64,000 bases of DNA. Origin: Oikopleura dioica (lineage: Eukaryota > Chordata > Appendicularia > Copelata > Oikopleuridae). The DNA is taken from NCBI GenBank assembly GCA_907165135.1, contig OU015568.1:13772501-13836500 (forward strand). The letters are read 5' to 3'. Shown piece by piece: positions 51,866 to 63,686 of this stretch (its first letter is position 1; the number at the start of each line of letters is the position of its first letter). Made by a program: the position numbers and the translations under genes. The notes below the pieces were generated by a model. It saw nothing but the letters and a program-made list of their open reading frames with translations, had not been told where the DNA came from and did not search any database.

Positions 51866-53295
51866 TCATAAAAGTTTATTTCCGACAAAATTGCTGTATT
51901 TTTCTAACCAAGCTACAGGCCACTCCATCCTCTCTTCCCCAAAATGAGCGTGTAAATTTTCTTTTAGATTTTCAACTCTAAATATGTTAAGCAAAACATT
52001 TTCTTTGCGGAGAGGCTCTTTTTTACCTTTCAACTTTGCATGCGGGATCATTCATTAATCTATCGAAATTGTCTTTCATCACTAGTGGGTCCCTGTATTT
52101 ATGAGCGACAGTGAGCCCTCTGAGAAAGCAAGTATCCGTTAAATTCATTTGCCGCGGCTTTACTCCAGAGCAGATTGAAGTTGACAAGCCCATTTTATGA
52201 CTAAAACAAATACTTTTGGACAAGAAAATCGGTTTCATACATGAGATTAGCATTTTTAATGAGTTCTCCGGCGAAGACATCGTCCATCGGCAGCACTTCT
52301 GTCATTGACAGAGCCTTAGCCATTTTCATCGCAAAAGATCCTGTTGTCACATAACAAGCACCAGCGTAGTAAGGGGCGAAAAAGTTGTCTTCAAATATTT
52401 CTTCCGGAAGAAAATATCGTGACCTTGGATTTCGAATCACGTCTGCCTTAGGCTTTCGACAACCAATCGCCTCAAATTCGTTGTCTTCACTTTTCAACTG
52501 TTCTAAATCGTGGATAAGCCCTTGTGGTACTAGTAGGATATCATCGTCGCCTTTGAAGATAAATTCAGCATTTGGACACTTTTCCTCTAGAAAATGGAGA
52601 TAACCGATATCTTTGTAAACGAGATGATGGAAACTCTCGGTGAAATCAAGGAGGAGAATATCTTCGAACATCTCAAGTTCTTCTTTGAGTTGCCCTTTCT
52701 TTCCATCCTTTCCGATAATGAATACAATCTTTATTTTGTATCCAAATGTTTTCCATAGTTCCAGGTCCAACCAGCTTTCTCTTATAGCCATCCTTGCGCT
52801 TTTTGCATCTGGCCTTGATTTTATCCCGAAAACAATATTTTCATTTCTGCATGAAGAAGGGGAGATGATTTTAACGGGGTTGATGTTTGCATCGAAATCG
52901 AGTAGAGAATTGAGATGAGAATACGGACCTTTGATCATTGATTTAGTGGAAGAGTCTTTGGAAAACTTTACTTTTGAATAAACAGCGTCCATTTTCACTT
53001 GTAACAGTTCCCTCAAGTTCTTGATAGCGGCGGCTCAAATCGGTCAAATTTAAATTCGCTTTATTCGTGCATGTTAAAATATCGTTTTCTTCTTCGAACC
53101 GTGTAACAACTGAGACTTTTTCTTCATTAACCTTGTCCAGCTGATATGAAATTCTCTCATACGTTGTCTAATAACACTGTTTAAATAACAGTCTTTCAGG
53201 ATTATTTGTCTTACTTTGTTCAAGTTCAAGAACCAAAGAATAATGGAAATGTAGATCACCGAGATTATGATTCTTTCTTTGGTTTTTCTCTGCAT
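51866..53295 (-). CDS. Beta-1,3-galactosyltransferase-like (GT31), type II Golgi protein
   Basis: ATG 53295 opens a short cytosolic tail and a signal anchor (RIIISVIYISIILWFL), then a stem/coiled region over the next two exons. The catalytic domain shows the GT31 pattern: ARMAIRESWLDLELWKTFGY, IVFIIGK, EDILLLDFTESFHHLVYK, the metal-binding FKGDDDILL, then YAGACYVTTG and PMDDVFAG in place of the usual EDV. The last exons contain CSGVKPRQMNLTDTC and end TGA at 51866. Introns at about 52203-52243 and 52029-51985 are clear; the stem exon junction near 53000 is not resolved. It adds galactose or GlcNAc in beta-1,3 linkage, substrate unknown. Confidence 0.82.
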
Positions 53296-53584
53296 TTCTT
53301 ATATTTTATGCTTCGGCAATTTTAAAAACAAGTCAGTCAAAAAGTGCAAATTTTTCTTTTTTATATGACGATCCAATTGTGAGAAAGGAATATTGACATT
53401 CCCGTGCGCACAATATTTTTAAGATGGAGGAAAGGAAATAAAAAATTATTCTAGCAGAACAATGTAAAATTATGACTTGCTTGAAAGCGCGTACCAATTT
53501 AAAGATTAAACCAATTCAAAGATTAATCGTTATTGAAAGACGTTTATTCTTCAAACATCCGAGAACAATGTCAAGAACATGTAA

Positions 53585-54339
53585 TTACGAGCAGCCGAGC
53601 GACTGATGATGCTCGGGAGAGTACTGTACATGCGGACAGCCTCGGCAAGAGCGGAACTGGACTATGGCTCGGCAATAGCGACCGTTGGCTTCATAGTTGA
53701 TCTTGCATTCGTGGACGTTGTATCCGCCGAGCATCATCTCGGAGTGGGTTTGGCGGCAGTGGACGCTGTTGACATCTTAACAAAAATTACTGATTTTCTG
53801 GACGCTAAGGTGTCTCTCACGGATTTCAGTATTTGGGCCGACACCGATTTCAGGGTGTTTTAGCGCAAGAATCCACTTGGAATCGTTGACGGTCGCCCAG
53901 CCATTGTTCGGGAGGAGAATGACTTGATCTTGAGGAACTGATGGTGGTCGCCCATTGTCCTCGGGTAGCACCGGCAAGTTGTTAGAAGGGCTTCCGTTGA
54001 AACAGTCCCGGAGGGCGCCAGCTCTTGCAGCTGCATTCAGACCGGCAGGGATGTAATTTTTGCAGTCAAAGTATTTTCTCTAGGAAAATAAAGCTTTTCA
54101 TTGAAATTTTTATAGCTCCTTACCAAAAGAGGTCCAGAAACGGCCAAGTTGTCATAAACCTCGTGAAATTCAGTCGCATCACATGATTCTTCGAAGCATT
54201 CTCGTTCCAAGTTTCCTGCTTTCCACTCTTCGAATCGGGTGTTGGCCCGTCGAACTCTCAAGAACTCAGAAGCAGTCTCTTTTGAAACAGCAAGGGCAGA
54301 TGCTCCGGCAACGAGAGCAAAACTTCCAAAAAGCTTCAT
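53585..54339 (-). CDS. Secreted Gla-domain protein
   Basis: ATG 54339 (MKLFGSFALVAGASALA), a signal peptide, then a propeptide-like RVRRANTRFEEWKAGNLERE and CFEESCDATEFHEVYD, a canonical gamma-carboxyglutamate domain with its disulphide loop. A second exon (DCKNYIPAGLN ... NNGWATVND) and third exon (MLGGYNVHECKINYEANGRY ... CRGCPHVQYSP) follow, ending TAA at 53585. Unlike clotting factors it has no protease or Kringle domain; the C-terminal Cys-rich part is not recognised. Confidence 0.8.
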
Positions 54340-54666
54340 TTTCGAAGTTATTTCTTGCCAGATCTATGAGGATCTTGAAGATATGAATGACTGTTTATTT
54401 ACTCATGCTCAAGGTCAGCTTGAAGGCAAATAAATACATCAATGACAACAAGTGCAAGTTCATTTGTTGATTGTTTATTATAAAAATATATGTTTAACTC
54501 GTTTTCAAAAAAGATCTAGATTTGTAGGGATTTTCAACGTTCAATATTTCCAGCCGAAATTTTGGACGACGAAAGTCTTTACAAAATTCTAGAGCGTTTT
54601 TGAAAATCGACATCTGCCTTTTATACGGAGAAGTATGCGAGGTTTTTGTTGAACAGATGGGTGACT

Positions 54667-57235
54667 TTACAAAGACTCGACAGAGTTGTCGAAAACGACC
54701 GCAACGATCTTCTCCATCTTCTCCATTTCTTGCTCGGGCACAACGGGCAGGGGCGTTGGGTCCTTCTTTGACTTTTTTGGCCGCTTTCGTAAGTTCGGCG
54801 ACATTTTCAAGCTAAAATATCTTTCAACAGTAGATTTGAAAAGCCTATCTTACATTGTTGAGTTTCCTCGGGAGTCACCAATCAGACAAACTGGGAATTC
54901 GGGGTTGAACTCAAGTCTGGTTATCTTTGTTTTCTTCTTTTGTACGACTACTTGTTCACAAAGAGGCTTAAATTATCACATTATATTTGATCATTTTTTT
55001 TCCAAAAACCTGATATTTATTGATATTGAGATCATAGACGAAGCATTTCCCGTCCGAAGTCACAGCGCCAAAGGCGGTGGATGAGAAGATTGACCACGAG
55101 ATATCTCCAACAGGGCTTTGAAGATCGAACGAAAACAGAGCTATTTGACTGTTTTGACTCCAGACTTTGACGTGCCAGTCGTCAGAGGAAGACAAGAAGA
55201 TGTCTTTGTGGAATGGGTTCCACTTGATAGAGCTGACAGCCATGCTGTGGGCTTTCCAGCGACCTAAGTATTGAGAAGAATAGGCGGTGGAACACTTGTA
55301 GATTATTCCCTCTTCAGAACCGACAAGGAAAACCGGACTTTTATCGGAATGGAAGGCAATCGCAGTGCCACAAGCCTGTAATTACAACTATTTGTTTCTA
55401 TAGAAATCAAGTCGATCTACCTTAGCACCTTCTGCAAGCTCATCATCAAACAGGGTGATAACCTCCTTAGTTTCTCCACTCTTTGGATCCCAGCACTTTA
55501 CAGTTCCATCAGATGAGACGGAGCAAAACTGATCGCTTTGCCATTTGATAGCCCACACAGGATCCACGTGTCTTTCCGCCGTTTTACAGCGGTATATTTC
55601 CTCCTTTTTCAATAAATTGAAAACAGCAACAGAGCCATCGTAAAGGCCGACTGCGACGAGGTGGCTACGCTCTCTACTGATGTCCAAGCACATAACACCG
55701 ACGTCGGTTTCGAAGATAAATCCTTAATAATTTGTCAAACTATAATTTGAAATATTTTTCACCTGGATAGGAAGGATTTTTGAGCGAATAAAAGAGAAGA
55801 TATCCGATGCCCTGCCTTGCGTAATCATAACTTCCAAGTCCAACTGCAAACAAGTCGTGGTACCTTTTGCTCCATTGAGTCGAAGTAACCGAGAGTTTCT
55901 TCGCCTGCGCAAAGTTGTAAATCCAGAGCGGAAGAAGAGTTCCTTCTCCATCGCGGTACTCGTCAGACTCGTCTTCGAAAAATCGGAAATCATCGGCAAT
56001 ATCGAGATGTGTGTTTTGATTGACGATTCGTTCCATTATAGCGAGGGACTTTTCCAACGAGGAAGATTGCACCGGAGTTGATTCCTTAGGGGCGTCTTTT
56101 TTGTCCTTGTTGGTTTTCTCTTTCTCAGCTACTCGACGGGCAAGCTCGGCTTTGTATGCATCGTAGATGACGTGTCTTTTTATCTGTTAGTATCTACCTG
56201 ATTTTTTCTACTTACTGGTTGATGGTGACCGAAATATTTTCCCGTTTCGGGGGCTCAGTCTGTACATCTCGCTCACGCTGCAGCTGGGTTACTGTTTGAG
56301 CAGACCTCTCCCCAAAATTGAACTGGTTTCTGACAGGTTTTTCAGCCTCTGTTTTATGATGAGATGCCCTTGATTCTGCTTCACTCGAATGATCTTCTAA
56401 AAATCCAATGAATTCAACTTTTAATTTTTTTTTTTGAAGATGATGAAGTATTTATCCACATGCATGAATTGGATGAAACGAGTACTCATAAATGAGATGA
56501 CGAGATACAATTCACGACATTAATCGTTTGTTACTCTTTTTCAGCAAAAATTGAAGTCTTTTCCATAATTTAACGCCTGAAGAAATTCAAAGATCGCCAA
56601 AACTAATTAATTACCGACTGGTTCGATGGCCTTCGTTGGTCCGTATTTAGCTTCATCAGAGTCGACATGAATGAGGTTTCCTTTCAGATTGAAGTGCACT
56701 GCGAGTTGATCGACATGAGATTCCTTTTTGAATTCATTTGCAGCGAAATCGAACCGGATGATGTTGTCTAAAGAATTTTTACGATTTTCGAGCTAGTTGT
56801 ATGAGTACCGGGTGCTTGTGGGTTGTTCGCGGTCAGAATTCGGGTGTGTTCTTCTTTCAGTTCCTTTTCAGAAAGCTCGAGTTGGTCTGGGGGTTTCATT
56901 ACGACATTTCCCTTCATTAGATCGTCGCCATACGTGGATTGGAATCCCATTGTGGACTGGTTGTCGCGTCCATGTCTAATCGTACTCCTCGTTTCATCGC
57001 TTATAATCCAAAATTTTAATTTGGGAAAATAAAAGCATTTTTATAATACGGAAATAAATTATTAGTAAAATTTTCTAACTAAACATGAAAATGAACTCGT
57101 ACCTCAGGATTTTCGGGGAACTTCATAAAAAATATTATTTTATCCTAATTTTGGTACTCTTTTATACCTTTGAGTAGTTCCAGCATTTTTACTCTTCACT
57201 GGGGCTTTCTTTGTTTCTCTATTTTTCGGCGGCAT
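54667..57235 (-). CDS. DNAI1: Axonemal dynein intermediate chain 1 (outer arm)
   Basis: ATG 57235 (MPPKNRETKKAPVKSK). The N-terminal part has PPDQLELSEKELKEEHTRIL and LTANNPQAP, diagnostic of DNAI1/IC78, then NQFNFGERS-like and QTEPPKRE segments. WD40 repeats follow: FAVGLGSYDYARQG, HLVAVGLYDGSVAVFNL, FCSVSSDGTVKCWD, SSDDWHVKVW, GAVTSDGKCFVYDL. The C-terminus (LKLSPNLRK) also matches. About ten short introns. It anchors outer-arm dynein to axonemal doublets. Appears intact. Confidence 0.88.
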
Positions 57236-57409
57236 TTTAGACTACGACTGAAATCTCTCACTCTCGATGATTTCCAGTAGAAGTATTTTTTCAAACAAAA
57301 ATGACGAACTGCGCTCGCGTTTCTATGGAAACTGCTTCCTGCATTGAGCGTGTTCCGTCGATATTTTTATTCATAGATCCGATAAGATGCCTTTTCAGTT
57401 GGAATTTAT

Positions 57410-58050
57410 TTATCCCATAGTTTCAAGCTGATCAGGGGTCAGACAATCTGGGGGATGAGATGAATCGAATGCTGATTTTGTACAGGGGCTTTCAGCTATA
57501 AATGAATGGACGGTAGCATCGAAGATTCTCCGAAGTCTTTTTTGTTCCATATTTCCTTCTGCAATTCCCGTAGCGTTGAGCCTTTCTATAAGGCATTTAT
57601 GTCTGACAATTCCAGGTTTTACTAGCGCAGTTTCGCTTCTTTGACAATCGTCAGAAACACCGGCGAAAACATCATTACGAGTTTTCCTAAATAAATTAAC
57701 GAAACGATAAATTGAAATTGACCAACGCTGAAAGGCACTGTTCTCTTTCTGATAATCGTATGCAGTCGAGATGCTTTACATCCATCATGAGTCTGAGGGA
57801 TTTACCAGCCATGCATCCCCCATCACAGCCGAGGGTTATCATTTTGCAAATAACTTTTTGGGCTTTCTTCTTTCCGGTTTTTATATATTTTTATAAGATT
57901 ATTGATTATCGAAAACATGCCTGTTAGTTGTTCATAATTTTCAATATCATTCGCTTGGGATAAAAATATCTTCTGACATAAAGCACAGTATTCGATTCTT
58001 TTTGAAGGCCTGCAAAGATGTGTTTTTGAAAGAGGAGCCTGAAAGCTCAT
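57410..58050 (-). CDS. Cys-rich hypothetical protein
   Basis: ATG 58050 (MSFQAPLSKTHLCRPSKRIE YC..CQKIF). Exons at about 58050-57917, 57837-57720 and 57680-57410. The middle exon has ITLGCDGGCMAGKSLRL and VKHLDCIRLSEREQC; the last ends PPDCLTPDQLETMG. The first intron seems to use a GC donor (CAG|GCATG). About ten Cys in roughly 200 residues suggest disulphides or metal binding, but no signal peptide is visible. Not recognised. Confidence 0.5.
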
Positions 58051-58262
58051 CTAAGCTAGAGATAAAGACTTTTCATACCTGAGAACAAAGATTTATCAGA
58101 AAAAATAAAGAGAAATGAATAAAACCCTCATTCTCTGACTTTATACGAATTTTGGCAATCGTTTGAGTAAGCTCTTTAGTCACGCTCTTCTGATGAGATT
58201 TTCACCTCGCTGCGAGGTAGAACCTTGAGACATTACCTTCTTTGGAGAATTTAGAGAGAAAA

Positions 58263-59037
58263 ATGGAACCTCCAAATTTCAAATGGGCACTGCCAAATGT
58301 CGCCATTCTTGGTCTTCCAGATCATCCGAGTGAGTTTTTTATCGAACAAAAAAATAGAAAAACTGACAAATAAGAGATGTATGAGTGGCTCTTGCAAGAG
58401 GGAATTTCGACTCTTTACTCGATTCATCCCCAAGTGCCCAAGCAAATCAAGGCTGTTCCAAAGCTTGAAAACATCCACGTCCGAAAGTATCCATACGAAC
58501 AACTGAAATGCGATGAGCTTCTCGCTTTCGTGGAAAAGATTAATGATGCCCGTCTTCGTGGCAAGAAAATCGGTAACGAAAAAAATCACTCAATGTCAAG
58601 GCAGTTTCCGGCGGGTCGCTGAACTCGCCGAGTTTGACACCACTGGCCTTTCCCAATTGACGTCACCTGTTGATTAACCTGTCCGGAGAAATTAGATACT
58701 CCGGAAGCTTAGCGTCCATTAATAATCGTGCATTAACATTCTTGCCACTTTTATTTATGAATTTCGATTTTTACGTCAAACATGTTTTTTGCAGCGTTTC
58801 ACGATGCGGATGGAACTGGCCATGCAGCTATGATTGTTGCTGCTTTTCTTCAAGTAAGAAAATTTTTTCACGGGAAATTTATTGATGTTTTTAGAAAGAA
58901 CATCCAATCCGACCAGCTGAGATTCTTGAGAAAATCCGCGAGATTCAGCCAGGCGCAGTTCCAAACTACCAACAAGAGGAAAGCGTTCTTATTTTAGCGA
59001 TTAATTTTGTTGATTTTTTTCACTTAATTTTTTGTTG
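58263..59037 (+). CDS. DUSP23-like protein, predicted pseudophosphatase
   Basis: Exons 58263-58329, 58375-58571, 58795-58853 and from about 58895 to 59037. PPNFKWALPNVAILGLP at the start and IREIQPGAVPNYQQEESV near the end follow DUSP23 (VHZ) closely. The catalytic P-loop, normally HCxxxxxRTG, reads HDADGTGHAA: the nucleophilic Cys is Asp and the phosphate-binding Arg is His. Phosphatase activity is therefore unlikely, while the fold is probably kept and may bind ligands or act as a scaffold. Confidence 0.75.
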
Positions 59038-59249
59038 ATAAAAATACCTTCAGAAGGCAGAAGTATTTTTTTTGGAAAATTTGCATTTCAGATTGATCAA
59101 TTAAATAATTACCTTTCGAGACATTCCAATCTTGGTTATTGCGTTTCTATTTTTGTCCAAATAACAATAACTATAATCCTCTTAAATGCTAAATCTATAA
59201 GTGGCATGATAAAACGACTTTCACACCAAAAATTAGTCGCAACGTAATA

Positions 59250-59654
59250 ATGGCCGCCCGTAAGTGTTAATGCATCTCGCCGCCAAAAATAGATCGGCGG
59301 GTTGCTTCTATTAGCGCGTGAATTCGCTCAGAATTTTAAACGTCCGTGCAAAAATTGCACACGCTCTGACAGGATCGACTACTCGAGCTCTACAAACATC
59401 TGACAGCTAAGAACGGATTCAACGGAACTTTCTTTCCTTTCGATTCTGCGGATGAGTTTTTCTCTGTAGATGGAAGATCGGGTCGAACTAAGAACTATTT
59501 TGTATGTCTGAATTATTTATTTCTAATCTGATTAAAATTTAAGCCTCACTCGATGTTGGTCGCTCCTGATAGATATTACCGCGATGCTCATTATTACCTT
59601 CAAGATCAAATTCAAGAGTTTGAGCCACAGTATCTTACTCCTTTTCCATACTGA
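59250..59654 (+). CDS. Small conserved-looking protein, about 80 aa
   Basis: Two well-formed exons are visible: DRLLELYKHLTAKNGFNGTF ... GRSGRTKNYF (about 59371-59501) and SMLVAPDRYYRDAHYYLQDQ ... YLTPFPY (about 59544-59654), joined in frame by a GTATG-TTAAG intron. The start exon is unclear: ATGGCCGCCC|GTAAG at 59250 is tempting but its phase does not fit the next exon. The C-terminus resembles small cilia-associated proteins in style, without firm identification. Confidence 0.45.
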
Positions 59655-59814
59655 ACATTTTCAATAAATATTTTTGTAAAATGATACTCGCAATATTTTG
59701 GCTGGCAAATGCTTGTAAAGAAAAAACTTGAAAATTTTATTGAAACATTAAAAACCAATTTGTGTCGATTTTATATTTGCCAAAGAAATCAATTCATATC
59801 TTTTATTTATGAAA

Positions 59815-60012
59815 TCAAAATCTTGCAAAAGTATCAAAAATTGCAGGAAAAAAGTATCCGGGTGAATTTGGATGAGCTTTGGCGCCTCCTCTGATTAACT
59901 CAATGTGTCCAACTTGGTTGTAACTTGTTTTAGTATGCTCTGAGCTGCCAAGATCCTTTTGATCGTTTCCGCCACAACTGTCATTTTCCTCGAAACTCGT
60001 CTCACTTCTCAT
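59815..60012 (-). CDS. Small hypothetical protein, 65 aa
   Basis: ATG 60012 (MRSETSFEENDSCGGNDQKD) to TGA at 59815. Polar N-terminus, then GGAKAHPNSPGYFFPAIFD. One exon, no competing frame. Not recognised. Confidence 0.4.
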   Translation of the reverse strand: MRSETSFEENDSCGGNDQKDLGSSEHTKTSYNQVGHIELIRGGAKAHPNSPGYFFPAIFDTFARF

Positions 60013-60168
60013 TTTCGAGCTGCTTGAGCATAATCACGTGTCAATAGTCCGTCCTTTTTTATAACGAGCGAAAAGGCTGAGAGTTGACGCTTTCAGCAAA
60101 AAAAGAGAGAGACTTTTGAGAATCAGAAAGTACACTAATCGGAAGAGAAAGAGAGAGGGAGAGACAGT

Positions 60169-61897
60169 ATGATGAAAATCGTCTACGTTCTTCTCTGTGA
60201 AACAGTTTTATCTGCAAAATATGACCACAAAAAGTATTCATGGTAAGTAACAGTGCGACTTCTTTTTAATTTTAAATGACATGAACGAAGATTCGAGAGC
60301 TAAAAATTTTCTTCAGGACAAAAGTCATGGAGTACGAAGAAGTTCCTGTTCATTCTTGCAAGCACTTTGCCCCAGATATTCGAAAAAAGACCTTTTGTCA
60401 CAACTATCCAAATTTGATAAACGAGCTCGCCCTTGGATTCCGCATGGCCATGCATCAGTGCAAAGCAGAAATGTCGGATGAAAGGTATTGGCGTTTATTT
60501 TTTTCCATGATTCCAAATTATAATTTAGGTGGAATTGTCCAACCACGTCAAACCTCAGAGACCCCATCACGAAGATGGACATCAACTCTTTTGATCTGAT
60601 GCTTGGGACGGGTAAGAAACAAGTAAAATAGTTGATTCACGCGTAAGAGCAATTAGTGGCTTATTCCGTGACATGTTGATTATGTATCACCTTGTAATTA
60701 ATTGCCTGCTCAATCATCACACGTTTTATGAAGCGTAAGCGGCCATTGACACGGGCTATTTTCGGGCGGGGCTTCGAAATAATTCTGTTGACAGAACCAT
60801 TCTGTAGAAAACAGAACTATTCTGTTTCAGTAAAATCAAAGACTGGGTGTGCGCTTCGCGCCTGTTTTTCAGAAAACTCCAGAATTGAGAGTATCATGTT
60901 TTTTGACCATCGCTTTATATTTATACCGCCGCAACTACCCATTTCGGCAGCAATCATGCCCAATTAAAATTTTCTTAAAACAGAATAGTTCTGTCAAACA
61001 GAATGATTCTGTCAACAGAATTATTTCGAAGGCCGGCCCTATTTTCGCCTTCGAATTCGTACAATCTGATGATGAAAGAATCTTTTAGGAACCCGAGAAA
61101 GCGCTTTTCTCCATTCGCTTGTCTCAGCAGGTGGAGCATTTGCAATCGCTGCTGCCGAAGCTAGAGGTCAACTCAAAAAAGAACGAATTGAAAAATGCAA
61201 TATCGATGGACAATATGACGAAAATACTGACCAAAAGAAATTCTACCTGACAGAAAAGTACTCCAAATACGGCGGCTGCGTTTCCGATCACTTCTACGAA
61301 CCCGACTCATCAGGTCATATCGAAAAGATCCATCATCACAACGCACGCCAAGGCCTGAAGGTAATGAAGAGTTGAATTAATTTAAAATTGTTACGAAGAA
61401 ATTCAACGTGTGGATTATTTTGATCGAAAAGGCACTAAATTAATTCCTTTCGCTTATTTTCTTTTCAGATACTAAAAGATACAATGGTAGAGCACTGCCG
61501 CTGCCACGGTGTTTCTGGAAGCTGCCGGTTGAAAACTTGCTGGAAATCGCTGACATCGTTTGAAAAGGTTTCCGCTGCCACCTTTGAGAAATTCAAAAAA
61601 GCAAAGAGGACGAAATCCGCAAATGCCATCGAAAGTTCAAAGTACAATGACAAGCTGGTTTACTCCGAAAAAACGCCGAATAAATGCGAAAAAGACGAGA
61701 AATTCGGAATGCTTGCTTCTGAAGGTCGCGAATGTACACTCAAAGGAGCAAATAGCTGCAAGAAATTATGCTGCAAGGGAAAATACGAAGCAGTCAAAAT
61801 TAAAAGCATCGAGCAATCGAACTGCAGATTCAATTGGTGCTGCAGTGTTGAGTGCGACGAGAAACAGGTGGAAGAGACAAAGTACTACTGTATATAA
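60169..61897 (+). CDS. Wnt ligand
   Basis: ATG 60169 with a short hydrophobic start (MKIVYVLLCETVLSA). Exons at 60169-60241, about 60314-60485, 60531-60612, 61089-61360 and 61470-61897. Landmarks: ERWNCP across the 60485/60531 intron, the ESAFLHSLVSAGGAFAIA block, CHGVSGSCRLKTCW with the palmitoylated Ser, ECTLKGANSCKKLCCKGKYE, and a Cys-rich end NCRFNWCCSVECDEKQVEE. A secreted, lipid-modified Frizzled ligand. The subfamily cannot be assigned by eye. The third intron contains a MITE. Confidence 0.9.
60765..61038. mobile_element. MITE in Wnt intron, 274 bp
   Basis: Inverted ends GGCGGGGCTTCGAAATAATT CTGTTGACAGAA at 60765 and the near-identical complement ending at 61038, flanked by the 9-bp direct repeat CTATTTTCG (60756-60764 and 61039-61047). 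ACAGAAY-TTCTGT motifs repeat inside. A non-autonomous DNA transposon, with no effect on exons. Confidence 0.8.
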
Positions 61898-62011
61898 ACA
61901 CCAAGGGAAACATGTTACTCTGTAAATACTACTTTTAACTGTTCAGATTTTTCAATTGCAAGGTTCTTTATGTTACACCAAATACATCAGCAGATGAAAT
62001 CACCAAGTGTG

Positions 62012-63666
62012 AATTAATAACTCTGGTTCGGCATTCGGCCCATTCCAAGCGATAAAATCCGTGTACGCGTAAAAAGCAACTGGTAGTGGCTGGTCGATTT
62101 TTCGAATTTCAGTCATTTGAAGAGTCAAGTTGTCGAAATTGAAAGTTATTTCATATTGAGACATTATGATTTCAGAAGAGATCGCGTTGTCTGTTATCGC
62201 GCAATCGTGAATTTGAAGTCGTCTGAATTTAGTTTCTATTTTTCTCGTTTCAAAAAATCTTATACCCAAGTGATTCTAACGCCTTCGATCCGTAGTCCAG
62301 AGCTTGCGAAACCAACGGAAAATTGTCATCTGCCCTTTCTGAGTGGCTGCTCATCTCCCCCAAAAACACCCAGGTCTTATGGAGATAACGGTAGACTTGC
62401 ACGACTCTTGAAAAATCCCGAATTCCACGGGTCATTTCGCCAACTGCAATTAGCGTCAGTCCTTCGGAATCAGGCACGGGATAAACTCTTTCAAGTGTTT
62501 TGTCGCCCGACATGTGCTTTGAAATATGCCAGCTCCACTTGGTCCATTTGTAGGTGTTTTGAACAAGGCGCTCTCTTTCGATTTCAAGCGTTTCGAAACG
62601 CACAATTTTCTCGATTTGATATGTTTGAACAACTGAGGCTTTATTTTTATAATTGAACATTATTTTCCGCTGCCGACTGTATGAATTCAGATTTGCTTTT
62701 CGAGATAGTTCAGTAGAACACAAACAAGAGCTTATTAACTAGAAATATCCTTCCCTGAAAGATATCTTGTCAGCTGCCCTCCATATGAAAATTGAGTGTA
62801 GTACCAACACGCATCTAGTTCTTGATAAGACGAGCAAAATAATAATGCTGTCTCCTTGTTGATTTCAGTAACGGCGCAAGAAGAGAAAGTGTTAAAATTA
62901 AAAGTATTCTGGGTTCCGGTCACATGGGAGATCAATTTTAGATCATTTATCTTTCGAGGAAGGAGAAATACTTTTCCATTCGCTTTTATTCGAGTTTTAA
63001 TAATTATTTCTAAATATCTATTAATTTATCTTCTTTACTAATAGTAATTTCTATTACAAGAAATTTAAAACTCTAAGTGAAACCATGAGATAACTTCCTT
63101 TGTAAAAAGTAGCACAGCTCCCTTCAAGTGAATTTCTAGTTATTGTCGGCGCTGCAATTTCATAAGGACCTCGTCTTTCATCTAGTTCCTTATGTTGAAC
63201 CCAGATATTTATCGTCCCGCCATTATGAAAATAATTATGAGCTTTTTCTTTTGAGTTTCGAGTGACAATATCGTGTTCAATAAATTTCTTCTCACAATAA
63301 AATTGTGGACAAGGGCAGCCATTAGGACATCCAGATTCATAAGGACAGTGGTTTGTGCCCGCACCTGCTAAATGCCGACAGATGGCCCGACATTCTTCGA
63401 CTCTTTGATCATTTAAACAGAGTTCTTCGCAAAGCATGAAGCTAGAAAATTCATAGCGCTTACAGAGACGCAAATTCGTCTGTTGCTCTAATTCGGTGAA
63501 TTTTCGATTGTCAGGTTTGTTTCGTCTGCTTGTTGTTCTAATATATTCAACCTGAGGCCAGACGAAGACTTTTGAGCTCCTACAACTTTGGAATGCAGAC
63601 TGGCAATCGGAGAAGAGCATAAAATCACTAAAAACTTAATAAAATCTTGAGAAAATAAAAAATGCA
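62012..63666 (-). CDS. Secreted multi-exon protein with CPNGCPCP motif
   Basis: ATG 63666 gives a signal-like start (MHFLFSQDFIKFLVILCSS). Later exons contain SDCQSAFQSCRSS, RVEECRAICRHLAGAGTNHC, ESGCPNGCPCPQFYCEKK, then beta-rich segments (SCAVTEINKETALLFCSSYQ, SEGLTLIAVGEMTRG ... VYRYLHKTWVFLGEM) that look like kelch-type repeats, ending LIHTW and TGA at 62012. CPNGCPCP proteins recur in Oikopleura. The first junction and introns near 63050 and 62735 are approximate. Confidence 0.55.
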
Positions 63667-63686
63667 TTAACCTTTTTAAGCAAATT

